A stretch of DNA of 64,000 bases from Circinella umbellata. Its lineage: Eukaryota > Mucoromycota > Mucoromycetes > Mucorales > Lichtheimiaceae. The position numbers and the translations under genes were made by a program. Below are positions 1-12,721 of the stretch, in pieces (position 1 is the stretch's first letter; each line of letters opens with the position of its first letter). Below the pieces are notes generated by a model. It saw only the letters and a program-made list of their open reading frames with translations. It had not been told where the DNA came from and ran no database searches. Location: positions 310,001 through 374,000 of the forward strand of contig JAIWNF010000011.1 in the NCBI GenBank assembly GCA_025093555.1. The letters are read 5' to 3'.

Positions 1-656
1 TTGGTGTTATCAAGGTATAGGAGTATTATTATTATTATTATTTTGTAGAACATCAAACCGAATAAGTATATTATATATAACATACTAATGTTATTTATAA
101 CTATTTTTTCGCAGCACAATGCCAAGCACCTCCGTCTCTTCTCGGGCTTTTATTGGGTAGATTTAGCACTCCATATGGTGTTCTCAGTAGCCAGTGCCTT
201 TTTATTCTTCAGCATGCATAGCGAAGTTTGTGAACAAATTGTTCATGAAGCACCTAAAGATGAACCTATTGACATGGAAACTTGTGAAAGTGCATATATT
301 GGTTCTGCTTGGGTGATTACAATTGCTATGGCTATTAACCTTCTTCTTAAGGTAAAGTACTAAATATCTTTTTCCTTTTTGCCATGGTGACTCTTTGGTT
401 GGCGTTACTTTTAATGTATAAATGTTATTAATTTATCTTACCTTTTTTATCTTTTTATTTTTAGCTTCATTTTGCATTTGCCATTCATTCTTACATGCTT
501 CAAGTTAAACAAGAAGAAAATCAAGAAGGATCATTCGTTCAACAAGAAGCTATTGTTGTCGGATATCCAGTCGCATCTCCTCCAGCATATAATGATGTCA
601 AGAAGGAAGCTATTTTTGTCGCTGGTAAAGAATTCGTACCCAATGAAAAGAAATAA
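1..656 (+). CDS. Small multi-pass membrane protein with PPxY tail (5' truncated)
   Basis: This is the 3' part of a gene that starts before the window. Exons are 1-14, 115-351 and 465-656; both introns are GT...AG and the frame stays open to TAA at 654-656. The visible 148 or so residues hold a hydrophobic segment (WVDLALHMVFSVASAFLFF), a short acidic loop with two cysteines, a second hydrophobic stretch that runs across the second intron, and a hydrophilic tail. The tail contains SPPAYNDV, a PPxY motif of the kind bound by WW domains of Rsp5/Nedd4 ubiquitin ligases. The layout suggests a four-span plasma-membrane or endosomal protein, but I do not recognise the family. Function is unknown; turnover through a PPxY-dependent ligase is inference. 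Confidence 0.75.
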
Positions 657-1271
657 AATAAATTGGGTCTCCGTTACCAGAAACCCACTTGTTTTTATAG
701 TCAGAAAAAAATTTTCTTTATTTCTTTTTACTATAAATAATCATTTTCTACTGTTTTTACCTTTTTACAACTTGGATTTGTTTTCTTTTATATACTTTTT
801 GTATGGGTAAGTTTCTATGTATTTCTTTTTCAATATATAAGATAAAAACGTTTAGTTCGAAATGATGTAAATTCTTATGAATTTCTTCACATGATATATA
901 ATGATTCTACTTGACACCTGATCGAAAAACGTTTTTTTCTTTTTATATTTTTCATGTTTAATCCACTTGGAACTTTTTATACTGACTTTTGCTTTGTTTT
1001 TTTTTTTAAAAAAAAAGATTTTTAGGGGACTTTTTCCTTTTTATAATTCCACATTCATATATAAAATAAACAAAAACAAAATTTTTTGAAATGAAATAAA
1101 ATATATATAAAATCAAAATATCTTTTTTTTTTTTTCTTTTGTTTTAATCGTTGGGGAAAATGAGAAAAATATAATAACAAGAGAAAAAAATATGAGAGTG
1201 ATGGCTTTTTTTTTAAAAAAGGGGCAAGTCGTTGTTGTTATGGGATGTGAGAGAAAATTTTTTCTTTCTTT
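657..1271. other. Convergent intergenic region, no gene seen
   Basis: About 615 bases of T- and A-rich sequence lie between two convergent stop codons. They should contain the 3' UTRs of both neighbours. A proline-rich reading frame on the plus strand near 1325-1425 is the antisense of the RGG-coding exon of the next gene. Confidence 0.6.
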
Positions 1272-2438
1272 TTATGCTCCTAAAGTGGGGAATGCACTTG
1301 CATCTGAAAGGTTGACATTCATATTTAAACCTCTTCCTCTTCCACCCCTTCCACCTCTTCCTCCCCGTCCACCACGACCTCTGCCACCTCGTCCACCACC
1401 ACGACCTCCACGTTCAGGTCGATGAGGTGGGTGTTCAATGTCAATGTAAACTTTTTCCTTTTTGTTCTTGGTTTTCTGTTTTTGTGTGACTTCTTTACCA
1501 CCAAAATAAACATCGTCTTCCTTATTAAGTGGAATGGCGTTTTTCCATTCGGAATCATCCACACCTTCATTGGCTTGACGTGCTTCAGGAAGACTGAATC
1601 GACCATCACGTCTGGCAGCTTGATTTGACTGATATTCTTCCAGGGTCTTAGTCTCAGGCTCCGCAGGTGTGGCCGTGCCCGATCCAGCTTGGCCTTCGGC
1701 TGCTGGGTCGTCGGGAGACAATGTATCATGCGCACTGAAAAAAAAAAAAGATTGGAAAAATATAAGTATGCCTCTCCCACCCCATCAACCGCATGGGTTA
1801 ATTTTCCTTTAATATTATTCTTATGAAAAAGAAAAAATGTAACATACGCATCCCATTGGGAAGTTTCTGGGTTACCCCATCCTTGATTAATTTTCTTTTC
1901 ATTGTCACTGAAATAATTATGTTAGCAAACTTGTTTTCTTTTTCTTTTTCCATTTCTTTTTGTTTTTGTTTTGTTTTGTATGTTCAATAAAGAAAAATAA
2001 AAAAAAAAGTATTCCTTACACAATGCCGGTACCACTATGCCGATCAAACTGACGTCCACGCGGAGGGCGTTTAGCACCAGAAGAAGGTGTAGCATCATTA
2101 GTTGTAGTGTTGCTTTCAAATGATGAATCAGCACCTGTTGCTCCACGGTCACGACCTCTTCGAGATGGTGGTGATACTATATAACCCAATCATCATTCAT
2201 TTCAAGGTTAGCAATATAGAAAAAATAATAATATTTATAACAAATAATAATAAAAAATGATTTTCTATTATATGTTACCAGCTACACGAGTGTGCAATTT
2301 TCGCGTGTCAACACGTTTGCTACGACCCGTTTGTTGATCATCCTTCTTATCTAAAGGTTTTGTGTTTCCAAGCTTGTCAACTTCAGAAGGTTCTTCACCC
2401 AAAAGGGCTTGAAACCTATTTGGCGTAAATGTAGACAT
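1272..2438 (-). CDS. Stm1/HABP4-SERBP1 family ribosome-binding protein
   Basis: Exons on the minus strand are 2438-2279, 2176-2020, 1907-1848 and 1734-1272, giving 279 residues. The start is the ATG opening MSTFTPNRFQALLGEEP, the usual Stm1_N opening in which a short helix precedes a basic charged region. The middle carries RQFDRHSGTGI, then IVDNEKKINQGWGNPE and TSQWDA, the signature of the hyaluronan/mRNA-binding (HABP4_PAI-RBP1) domain. The C-terminus is an RGG box (positions 1330-1425) followed by NLSDASAFPTLGA. Family members bind ribosomes, occupy the mRNA channel of idle 80S ribosomes and preserve them during starvation; TORC1 control is known in yeast. The family assignment is firm and the physiological role is by homology. 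Confidence 0.93.
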
Positions 2439-2730
2439 AAAAAATTTATGTTGTTGTGTGGGAAAAAGGGAAAACAAGAGTGAAAAAAGAAAAAGAAAGA
2501 CCAAAAAAAAACTGAGAAACCCTCCAACAAATAGCCCTTGTCAACTTCTATGCAATTATTCTAGACTCGGAGTTTCTAAAAAAAAAAGAGACTTGCTCGC
2601 CTTGTTTCAAAAACTGTGTATTGTCGCGTGATATTACCTTTACTTTCTTTCTTTCTTTTTTTCATATGGTATACTCTCGTCCAACTGGTGGCTGTCAAAA
2701 AAAAAAGGGTTCACTTTTTTTCAGTCACTT

Positions 2731-2770
<40 letters not shown>

Positions 2771-3274
2771 GGATAAAAAGAATACTTTTTTCTTTATAAT
2801 TCTCCCAGTGTTTGTTTGTTGTTGCTGGCAGCTAACTTATTAAAAAAAATGGTTGATCATGCAGCCAGACTCCGAATAATAATAATAAAATAAAAATACT
2901 CGGAGAAACCATCCGCTGATGGTATGATAATTAAATTTGATTATTCAAAAAGTAGAAAGAGTCCATCCTATTTTATTGCAATCTGATATGCAAGACAACA
3001 CTCAACTACTACTATTTACTTTCTCAGTAAGCCATCATTGAGACGATAATGATAATACAGTTTACATAATATTTTTAGTCAATCCTTTTCATTATTTTTT
3101 TATTAATAAGTTATTAAATGAATTTAGTGTATGGTACAGATGATAATATACATAAATGAAAAGACCTATACAATGTTACAATAAAGAACAAAGCAAATGA
3201 AAAAAAAAAGGTGAAATACATAGAGTATATATATACGTTATTTTGTTACAAAAATTCAAAGGTAGAATATATAT
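2439..3274. other. Intergenic region with poly-T tract
   Basis: This holds the upstream region of the Stm1-type gene (CT-rich, read on the minus strand) and the 3' end of the transporter gene. A nearly uninterrupted T tract of roughly 40 bases lies at about 2722-2765. No coding potential was seen. Confidence 0.6.
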
Positions 3275-5248
3275 TTATAATTCGGCTTTTTCATTCACTA
3301 GTTGAATAGATCCAACAGGGGTTGCTTCATCATCTTCTTTTTCAGCAATAGAATCATGTCGATCAATATCCTTACCTGTTGTCTCAGGCATGAAACTATA
3401 AAAAATATTATTTATATTAAATTAGCATAAAAGTCATTATTTAAAAACATATTGATAGTGTTCAATAACTTACATGAGCAAGAAAACGAAACCACCAAAG
3501 TTGATAGCAGCGAACAATACAAAACTATAGTTGCCAAGATCTTTATCAATCAAAGGCCAGAGGGTATTAATCAAATAGTTAAACAACCAATTTGACGCTG
3601 TGCCCATCGCTGCACCAGCAGGAAGAGCTTGTAATGGGAGTAATTCGGGAGCAATAAGCCATGGTACGATAGCACAACCCAAGCAGTAAGTGAAACTGAA
3701 CAAAATGGCTAAACATTAATAATAATTGAAATGGTTAATAATTTTTAAGTCATGAATTTCTCCTACCAAAAAACCATTCATTCATTTATAATAATAGTAA
3801 TAATAAGTGTTTTACCTCCAGTAATAACCAATGGACCCAATCGTTCAGGTTCATCTAGTACGGCACCAATAACAATAAATACAGAACCAGTTGTCATACC
3901 CAACAGTGAAAGTAACATACAACCTTTTCGACCGATCCAGCCGATCAATACAACAGCAATAAAGGTAGCAATGATATTTGCACCAGCTTGTGCCAATACG
4001 ACATTGGTAGCCAATTCAGTATTGCCACCAAAGACTTTAGCCAAGAAGCCAACACTATATACAGACATGGGACCAATACCACCTACTTGATTATACATTT
4101 GAACGACAACCACAATGAATGCGTTCCATGTCAAACGACGACTTTGACAGCGAAGAATATCCCAAATAGAAACCAATTTAATGTTTTCTTCTTGACGGCG
4201 TGACTCAACAACAGCTTCGAATTCTTCCTCAATATCACCATGGTTACGTAATTTCAATAATGATTCTCGTGCCTCGTCATGTCGTTTGACAGCACATAAA
4301 CGGCGTGGGGTTTCGACTACAGTAAAGATCAATCCAATTTGAACGACAGAGATAATAGCAGGAATAGCCCAAATGAAACGCCAGACATAGGAAAAGCTCA
4401 TGTAACGAGCAATTAATTGAGCAATCAAAATAGCAATATTCAGAAAAATGCCAAAGAAAGAACCAAAAGCACCACGACAACGGTTGGTTGAAATTTCAGC
4501 AACGTAGATAGCAGCAGATGCACCAGCAATACCAGAAGCAATACCGACAAAAGCACGACCAACAGCATACTATTTAGATTGCGTTGCATTTTTAGTTTTT
4601 TTTTTTTTTTGTATTTTCGCGATTAACTTTGTCTCTTTCAAACGATTTTCCTTACCATTTCGACAGAAACAGAGACAGCACTGAGAAGTGAACCGAGAAT
4701 ATTCCAAGAAGCAGCAATAATAAGATTGACTCGTCGACTAAAAAGACTGTTCAAGTAGTTGGTGGCTAAACCACCAACAAGTGCACCTAATGGAAATGCT
4801 CCAACAGTATGTCCCTTTTGTTTTTGTATAAAGTATATCAGCAAATGGTTTTAGAAAGAGTTTTTACTATAAAAATAATAGTAATATAAAACAATATCCT
4901 ACCCATGTGACATCCGACATAGGAAGACAGATTGGTAAAGGGGAATCACTTTCTGTACCATAAATACATTGAGAAATCACATACTGAGGCATGTTTGGCG
5001 CACCTGGTTGTGGAAAATAAAAGATAACATAAATATAATGAATGGTATACAAACTTTTGTTTTATATTCTTCATAATTTATTTTGATACGTTACCAATAT
5101 GCCAACCAGTAACGAAACCACTAAGGGAAACGACAGCGGCACACCAAAACATATATTTAGTGAAATTGATCTCATGAGATTTGACAGGTTGATTAGCACT
5201 TGTAGTAGTAGCAGTAGTAATATTAGCAGATTTTTTCAAAAAACCCAT
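3275..5248 (-). CDS. Major facilitator superfamily sugar (hexose) transporter
   Basis: Six exons (5248-5095, 5003-4903, 4814-4656, 4569-3816, 3708-3474, 3395-3275) join in frame to 507 residues. Landmarks of the sugar-porter family are present: WGHTVGAFPLGALVGGL in TM2, GRAFVGIASG in the loop/TM4 region, VETPRRL after TM6 (the PESPR position), QVGGIGPMSVY in TM7, IGRKGCMLLS in the TM8-9 loop and MPETTGKD after TM12. About 12 hydrophobic segments are visible. The long exon 4569-3816 encodes TM4 to TM10. It probably imports hexoses by proton symport or facilitation at the plasma membrane; the substrate cannot be read from sequence. A run of about 30 A residues lies upstream at 5430-5458. Confidence 0.93.
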
Positions 5249-5425
5249 TTTAAGGAACAGATAAAAGAATGATAGTAATGAAATGAATGATGATTGATAT
5301 TAGAGGGTATCCAAATGATATTAAATATAATAAAAGTATAGTAGAAAATGAATAAATAACAAATAAAAATAGAAACGATGAAAAATAAAAAAAGAAACAA
5401 TAAAAAATAGGAAATTCTATGCAAA

Positions 5426-5458
<33 letters not shown>

Positions 5459-5696
5459 TAAAAGAAAAATTTTGAAACGGGATAAACAGTCTAATGGTTT
5501 TTATATCCTCAAAAACTGGGTTGACCCAGATTCGCGGCTTTTTTTGGGACACAAAAAAAAATTTGTTTTTTTTTTCTCTTTAGATAAGATAATCGACTTT
5601 CGGACGATCGGTATTTGATAATATAGGGCCTATGATTTGTTTAAAGTTCTTCTTTCCGACTGAAAAGTGAAAAGGGACCCGGTTATAAGATATTAT
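5249..5696. other. Transporter upstream region
   Basis: This A/T-rich stretch includes a poly-A tract at about 5430-5458. It should contain the transporter promoter (read on the minus strand) and the 3' UTR of the kinase gene. No gene was seen. Confidence 0.55.
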
Positions 5697-7486
<1,790 letters not shown>

Positions 7487-8039
7487 TTTTTTTTATCTTT
7501 CTTGATATAAACGTAAAAGAAAACCCAAAGTTGGCAAATGGTTTTGTACGATCGTATCAAGAAAAAAAAAAAAGGGGGAGGGTTGGAGAAGAGTAAAGAA
7601 AGAAGGAGATATGAAGCTGCGGAAATGGGTCCCATGAAATTATATTTTAGGCAGGTTTGGATATTACAGTGGTTCCACTGCTATTTTGAGGATATTTTTT
7701 TTCACCTTTTATAATTTAAATTAAAATTGTGAAGGGAGTCGTCGGCAAAGGAATTATTTACGTCGAGAATGGAGCTGAAGCGATAAACATTGTTGTTGAA
7801 AACCCTGAACTTTAAGCTTTAAATTAACTAGTGTATCTTGATCCTTTACCTAACAAAAAGCTCCAAGTTTTACAGAAACGATGACCACATGGAGCAAAAC
7901 GAAGGTGAAATAAAAGTAACTATCCATGAAAATAGGTGTAGAACGCTTAACTAGGTATATGTCATATGCTTCTGGTACAAAAGAATCATTTTTCTAGTAT
8001 CATACCTATAAGTTTGCTACCCTTGAGATCTAGAAGGCT
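7487..8039. other. Kinase upstream region, no gene seen
   Basis: This is the upstream region of the kinase gene, containing a short A/G-rich tract at about 7560-7610. From about 7700 it passes into the repeat-rich block. I see no intact reading frame. Confidence 0.5.
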
Positions 8040-8620
8040 ACTTTACAATTTGAGACAAGAGCAAGCGCAGATACCCTCCAAAAACGATACGATCAAGTCG
8101 TCGCATAAACTGGGTTCATATATGAATTCTCCCTAAAAGCTGCGTTTTTATCGATGAAGCTGGTTCCATATCAATATGAAAGCAGGTAGAGCATGAGTCT
8201 CCAGTGGACAAATGGGAATGGTTACGCCCCCTTACGACAAAAGCACCTACTTGCGTATTATGGACAAGCATGTTCAAATGAAAGATTTTTTATCTGATTA
8301 TTGACAACGCGCGGATCCACTCATCTATAGTAATAGAGGGAATTGTCTACGGAAGAGGTCGAGACTATAAACACCTTTATTTTCCTCCTTATTCACCAAA
8401 ATTATATAATCCTTACACTGGCAGTACTCTTTTTCATTCCGTTATAAAAAAAAGTTTTTAATAAAAGAGTCAAATATCTAATGAACTACTCATCCAATCA
8501 TCCATTCAGTAATATAACAAGTTATACATCAGAATGCTCCAGGTTACCTGGCTAGTTTTTGTGACGGTTGAGATCTCGCCCTTCACAGCTTCAAAGAAGT
8601 ATTAGAACTCGGCGCGAGCA
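8040..8620 (+). pseudogene. Decayed Tc1/mariner (IS630-type) transposase remnant
   Basis: Translated piecewise in shifting frames, the plus strand shows the order of conserved blocks of a DDE transposase. A block like FIDEAG lies at about 8145-8165, LIIDNARIHSS at about 8295-8325, and YFPPYSPK followed by a degraded N-P-x-x-x-FW-type segment at about 8380-8440. The frames are broken by several stops and indels, so the copy is dead. The same blocks are much better preserved in the element at 19.6-23.1 kb, but the two copies are not close relatives. The limits are approximate. Confidence 0.55.
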
Positions 8621-8754
8621 CTCAAAGTAATGAACAACGAAAAAGTAAAGGCGATCAAGAGCAGCGAGAGATAAGCAAGAAAACAGAGAGAAAGAAAATG
8701 AATCACATACAACAGAGATAAAAAAGAAGTATGTTCAAGCAACCTCTTTGGCAA

Positions 8755-8885
8755 CACCTTACCGATTTTTCTTTTCTTTCAAATCGGTTAGGTTGAACGA
8801 AAGGAAAAAAATCGATAAGGTCGAAAGAAAAATCATTAAGCTGGAGATTGAAAAATCGATAAGGTTAAAATCGATTTTTCTTTTA
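8755..8885. repeat. Array of TCGGTAAGGT-type repeats (copy A)
   Basis: Several degenerate units built on (A)ATCGRTAAGGT follow one another, with one unit in reverse orientation at the left edge (CACCTTACCGATTTTT, 8755-8770). The same unit forms a cleaner array at 18.80-18.97 kb. The role is unknown. Confidence 0.6.
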
Positions 8886-9170
8886 GCCTAATATTGGTTT
8901 TTTTATTGTTGTGGTTCAACACATAACTTGCGATAACCTTATATTTGATAAGTAATTTAATATAAATAGATAGACTTGTTATATCAAAAGAACGTCCAGT
9001 TTATTGTTATTAATCAACCTTAATGATTAATTACGTACATATTATCTTTTATCAATAATAAATAATAATAATATCGGTTACTTCTCTATTATTTCATATC
9101 AGACAAACCATACCAAATGAAACATATACTGTAACAATAATAATATACCAAAAATAATAATGTGCAACAT

Positions 9171-9386
9171 ATCATGTTGTACGTATCAATATATTGAAAC
9201 TAAAACAACAAGTGAACCCATCATCGTAGGATAGGGAAATTATATACCAAAGAATATAAATATAGACTTAAAGATTAAATAATCTCATATAGAATTCTCT
9301 TTTTACGTATCATGTACGTATCAAACATATATTGAAACTAAAACAACAAGTGAATTCATCATAGAATTCTCTTTTTATGTATCTTG
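9171..9386. repeat. Local direct duplication, about 52 bp
   Basis: A segment beginning ATCATGT(TGT)ACGTATCAA and continuing through TTGAAACTAAAACAACAAG occurs at 9171-9223 and again at 9310-9361 with few differences. A second short repeat (ATAGAATTCTCTTTTTA) occurs at about 9289 and 9362. It looks like a partial tandem duplication of non-coding sequence. Confidence 0.7.
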
Positions 9387-11234
9387 ATGTGTTATTCGTA
9401 TAATAAAAAACCTAATCGATTCTCACAAGACTATCTTTTGTTATCTTCTATTTTATTCTCTTATCTTATTTTACCTATATTTCCTATCCATGCGACACGT
9501 ATATGCTTGTCAAAATAAATAAAAGAACAATAGAATCAAATATTTTACGTAGCATACTTACAAAATACTTATTTGGCATACGTACTCCTCTATATTTGTT
9601 TGGTTCCTTAAGCTACGTAGAACTTCAAAAATAATCAGCGAAATAAAAATACTGTAACCTTTAATACGTTACTGGCGATATCGAGTAAATTAATTGATTA
9701 CATGTACTACGTACGTATATAAATAATTATTCTAACAGATGCCATTCTTGTATCAATTTTTTTTTTTTTTTCATTAATTACCAAAGATAACTATATTATG
9801 GTAAATCATATATAGAGACATATTATAAACGCACATTTCTGTATCAGCGAATCTCGGCTAGATACAAGGAAGTAACTCGCAAATCCTGTGTCTTTATTGA
9901 AATAGGCGGGGAATTGTTTTCCACTCGAAAAATAATAATTAAAAGTTCAACCTAGTTATATCATAGTTTATTTTCAGCACGCAGAAGCGCTCTTCTTTAC
10001 AATGCATCAACAAAATCAAGATATTTGACATAAAAAGTCACATTATCATGTTCATCAAAGTAAGTTTAATAATAGTTTACAAAAAGTTACGTATGAATAA
10101 CAAAAATGTTCATATAAGCACAAAAAATGTTATTATATATAACAAATCAACTTAAATAACACTCTAATCTTTGAATGTGGTTACATTCATCGATAGAAAA
10201 GATTAGTCATACGTATGTACTAACAGCAATATATATTGTTTGCAAACACGCATTAGAAAATGGTTTTCAACTGTTATCTACGTACGCTTAATTTCATGAA
10301 TTATCCCATTATATCTTTTATTATGATAACCACAACAATCGCTACTTTGTTTCATTTTATTTAATACATTCGCTATTATCCATTCAGAAAACAAATAAAA
10401 ATAGTCCAAAAAATATGATATCCTTTTACGTATTATGAACATGTTGATGGTTATATAGAGCTGAGTGGCCTATACAACGGCAAAACCTTTTTTTTTTTTT
10501 TGGGTCCAAAAACTGATACAATTATTACGGATGTGGTGTAATTTCATAGGACATCATCTGGTTTATATGGACCAACGATCAGCGCATATTATGATCGTTC
10601 CAATGGACCAACATCGGAATCGAATATTGTTTTCTGTTTCTTTTGTCTACATGAGGGACACCTATACATGATCAAGTAATACATATAATAGTATTAGTCA
10701 ACAAATCTAGACCACTAAGATCACTATGTATTTATTTATTTATTTTTACACCTCCTCTTTGTCAGTGAGTTCCATCACAATCACGAGCAAATACAATAGT
10801 ATGGAAATAAATTGATAAATAAAAATATAACGATAATTACCAATAATGGGACTTTCATCAGTGGGAATAGCGTTCGTTGCTGTTTCTATGGGGCTGCGTT
10901 ACGATAGAAATAACAAAAGAGGCCGGTTCTGGGTGTATCTTGATGAAACAACCTATTAAATACCAATAGATTCGATTTACATTTGAGTTTCTTAGCATCA
11001 TAAAGTCGTTGAAGAACACCCCAATCATTCTTTCTTCTTCTGTTCATATTTTGTACGAGTAGTTATTTACGTACTTCCACGTACTTACATGTATGAAAAA
11101 ATCGGATGGGAAAAACATCCATAAGTTGTTTGACTATTTATTGCAATGGAAATTTAACGCTTGATCTAAATACGTAGTCCAAAAAAGAACTGGTTGTTTA
11201 TTAGTGTAACGTTTTGGTGCATAAATATATTTAT
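9387..11234. other. Gene-free AT-rich region rich in TACGTA
   Basis: No credible reading frame was seen on either strand. The palindrome TACGTA and its core ACGTA recur unusually often (for example near 9547, 9580, 9614, 9708, 10089, 10211, 10280, 10427 and 11068-11088). Around 10557-10606 is an imperfect inverted repeat based on GGACCAACGATC. The sequence is probably decayed transposon DNA. Confidence 0.5.
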
Positions 11235-11575
11235 TGAAGCGTAAAATGTGTGATTGAAATACGTCGTATAAAGATATAAAATAAAGAAAAAATAATACAC
11301 TATGTAGTTGTATTCGAATAATAAATTATATAAAATCTGATAGAAATATGGGTTGTGGGAGTTCTTATATTCAGGAATATTACGTCTGAATCCACAAAAG
11401 AGAAATCTTATAATGAGTTTGAGAGACTTTATGCTCAAAGAAAACTATTATTAGGTCAATTTAATTGTTAAAAGACTAGAAGATTTTAAAGGTAAAGATA
11501 GAGCTGAAGAAAAGATTTATTTAAATTATTTTGGGGCTATTGATACTATTTGCAACGACGGAAAAGTGTCATTGC
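11235..11575 (-). repeat. Degenerate LTR related to the 14.1-kb and 33.3-kb solo LTRs, inverted
   Basis: The reverse complement shares blocks with the two solo LTRs in the same order. TGAAGCG at 11235 corresponds to their CGCTTCA end. The segment 11348-11408 matches their GTGGATTCAGACGTACAAT and CTGAATATTAGAACTCCCAC blocks closely. CTGAAGAAAAG at about 11502 and ATACTATTTGC at about 11544 follow. The far end could not be placed and no target duplication was found. Confidence 0.6.
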
Positions 11576-11599
11576 TTCGACACAAATGTGTCAGAGCAC

Positions 11600-12190
11600 G
11601 CGCCAATAGTATCACGTAGTTTGGCATTTCGTGATACTTTAATAATAATAATAATAAAGGTAATTATGTCGATATAAACATGTCTTTAATTTTTATACAT
11701 TACAATAGATATATATATAAAGTAGAAAATGATGATATGAAAAGAAAGAAAAAAGAAACACAGTTAAATAACGAGATTTTGTGTCCTTTTTAAATGGAAT
11801 AATATTTATCGTATATTATACAAAGATTGATCTTGTTAAAACTTACTCCTCAAAACACAACATATAGCCACCCTTTATATAATTGATCGGTGGCGATCCT
11901 CCTGTTTCCTATTCATAATATAAGTTGATGCGTTTTGAAATAGAAATGCTTATAATGACTTTTATACTAACAAACAAGTTTTATAATATCAGTAGTGATT
12001 GCATATGTGTGATTTGTGTTGTACAAAGATGATGTATCAAAAGATAACGTCCATACGTGCCGTTTTTATAGTAATGAACTGCATGAATAGGAGGATAATT
12101 ATATGCTGAAATAAGCATGAGCAACAGGACTCTAATCAAGAATATCTATATTTTCTTTTTTATATATAGAAATGGAGGGCGATCTACTGG
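11600..12190. other. AT-rich spacer, no gene seen
   Basis: Low-complexity and simple AAT-type sequence with no coding signal. Nothing here could be assigned to a family. Confidence 0.45.
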
Positions 12191-12250
12191 AATTTTATTT
12201 TTGCGTACTCCATTAAATTTTTTTGCGCACCCAATTTTATTTTTGGGCAT
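12190..12250. repeat. TTTTTGCGCA / AATTTTATTTTTG terminal-repeat-like motif, copy 1
   Basis: The block at 12214-12249 contains TTTTTTTGCGCACCC followed by AATTTTATTTTTG. Reverse-complement versions occur at 14819-14857 and 15314-15339. A related TTTTTTGCGYATTGAA motif forms the ends of the Tc1-type element at 19.57/23.16 kb. This looks like a transposon terminus. Confidence 0.5.
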
Positions 12251-12354
12251 TAACTCTTTTTTTCTTTTTTACGAATAAGCTTCCCTACAATGTTCACGTA
12301 TTTCGGAAAATATATTGTAATACATATTTGTTTTTCAATAATCTACTAACCGTA

Positions 12355-12475
12355 CTGTCTCGCTTCGCTCGACTAAATGAGCCCCTACGCTTCGCTCCGG
12401 GTCATTTAACGACGTCGTCGCAAGGGGTCCCCCCTTGACCCCCAACGGCGCTTCGCGCCAGTCCGGAGTGGGCCC
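12355..12475. repeat. GC-rich hairpin cluster
   Basis: An abrupt block of about 120 GC-rich bases sits in AT-rich DNA. It contains a perfect 7-bp hairpin CAAGGGG-TCC-CCCCTTG (12421-12437), a perfect 5-bp hairpin GGCGC-TTC-GCGCC (12447-12459), and repeated CGCTTCGCTC motifs at about 12360-12400. Clusters of this kind occur at Helitron ends, and the block lies 250 bases downstream (minus-strand sense) of a Helitron-type helicase fragment. Confidence 0.65.
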
Positions 12476-12479
12476 AATG

Positions 12480-12721
12480 CTGTATAATATGTTTTGAGTT
12501 AATATATATATATAAATCGGAAAACAATATAATACGTAGTAATAATGATAATGAAAGTAATGATTATAAAATTGATACGTAGTAATATAATTTTATCAGA
12601 TTGATAATAATATTAATAATGGTAATAATATTGATATTGCGAATTGGTAATGATAATAGTAATAGAAGTAAAGATATGTAGTAATAATAATAGTAATACA
12701 AAATATTATAAATAGAGATAT
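12480..12721. repeat. TAATAATA-type low-complexity stretch
   Basis: About 240 bases composed largely of TAATAATGATAATA-like irregular trinucleotide repeats, between the hairpin cluster and the helicase fragment. No coding signal. Confidence 0.55.

Noticed and set aside
1325..1780. 151-codon minus-strand frame overlapping the Stm1-type gene
   Set aside because: It is a shadow of the RGG-coding exon in another frame (Val/Glu-rich low complexity) and runs into intron sequence.
2616..2843. Plus-strand frame rich in Phe
   Set aside because: It is a translation of the poly-T tract; no motif and antisense to a promoter region.
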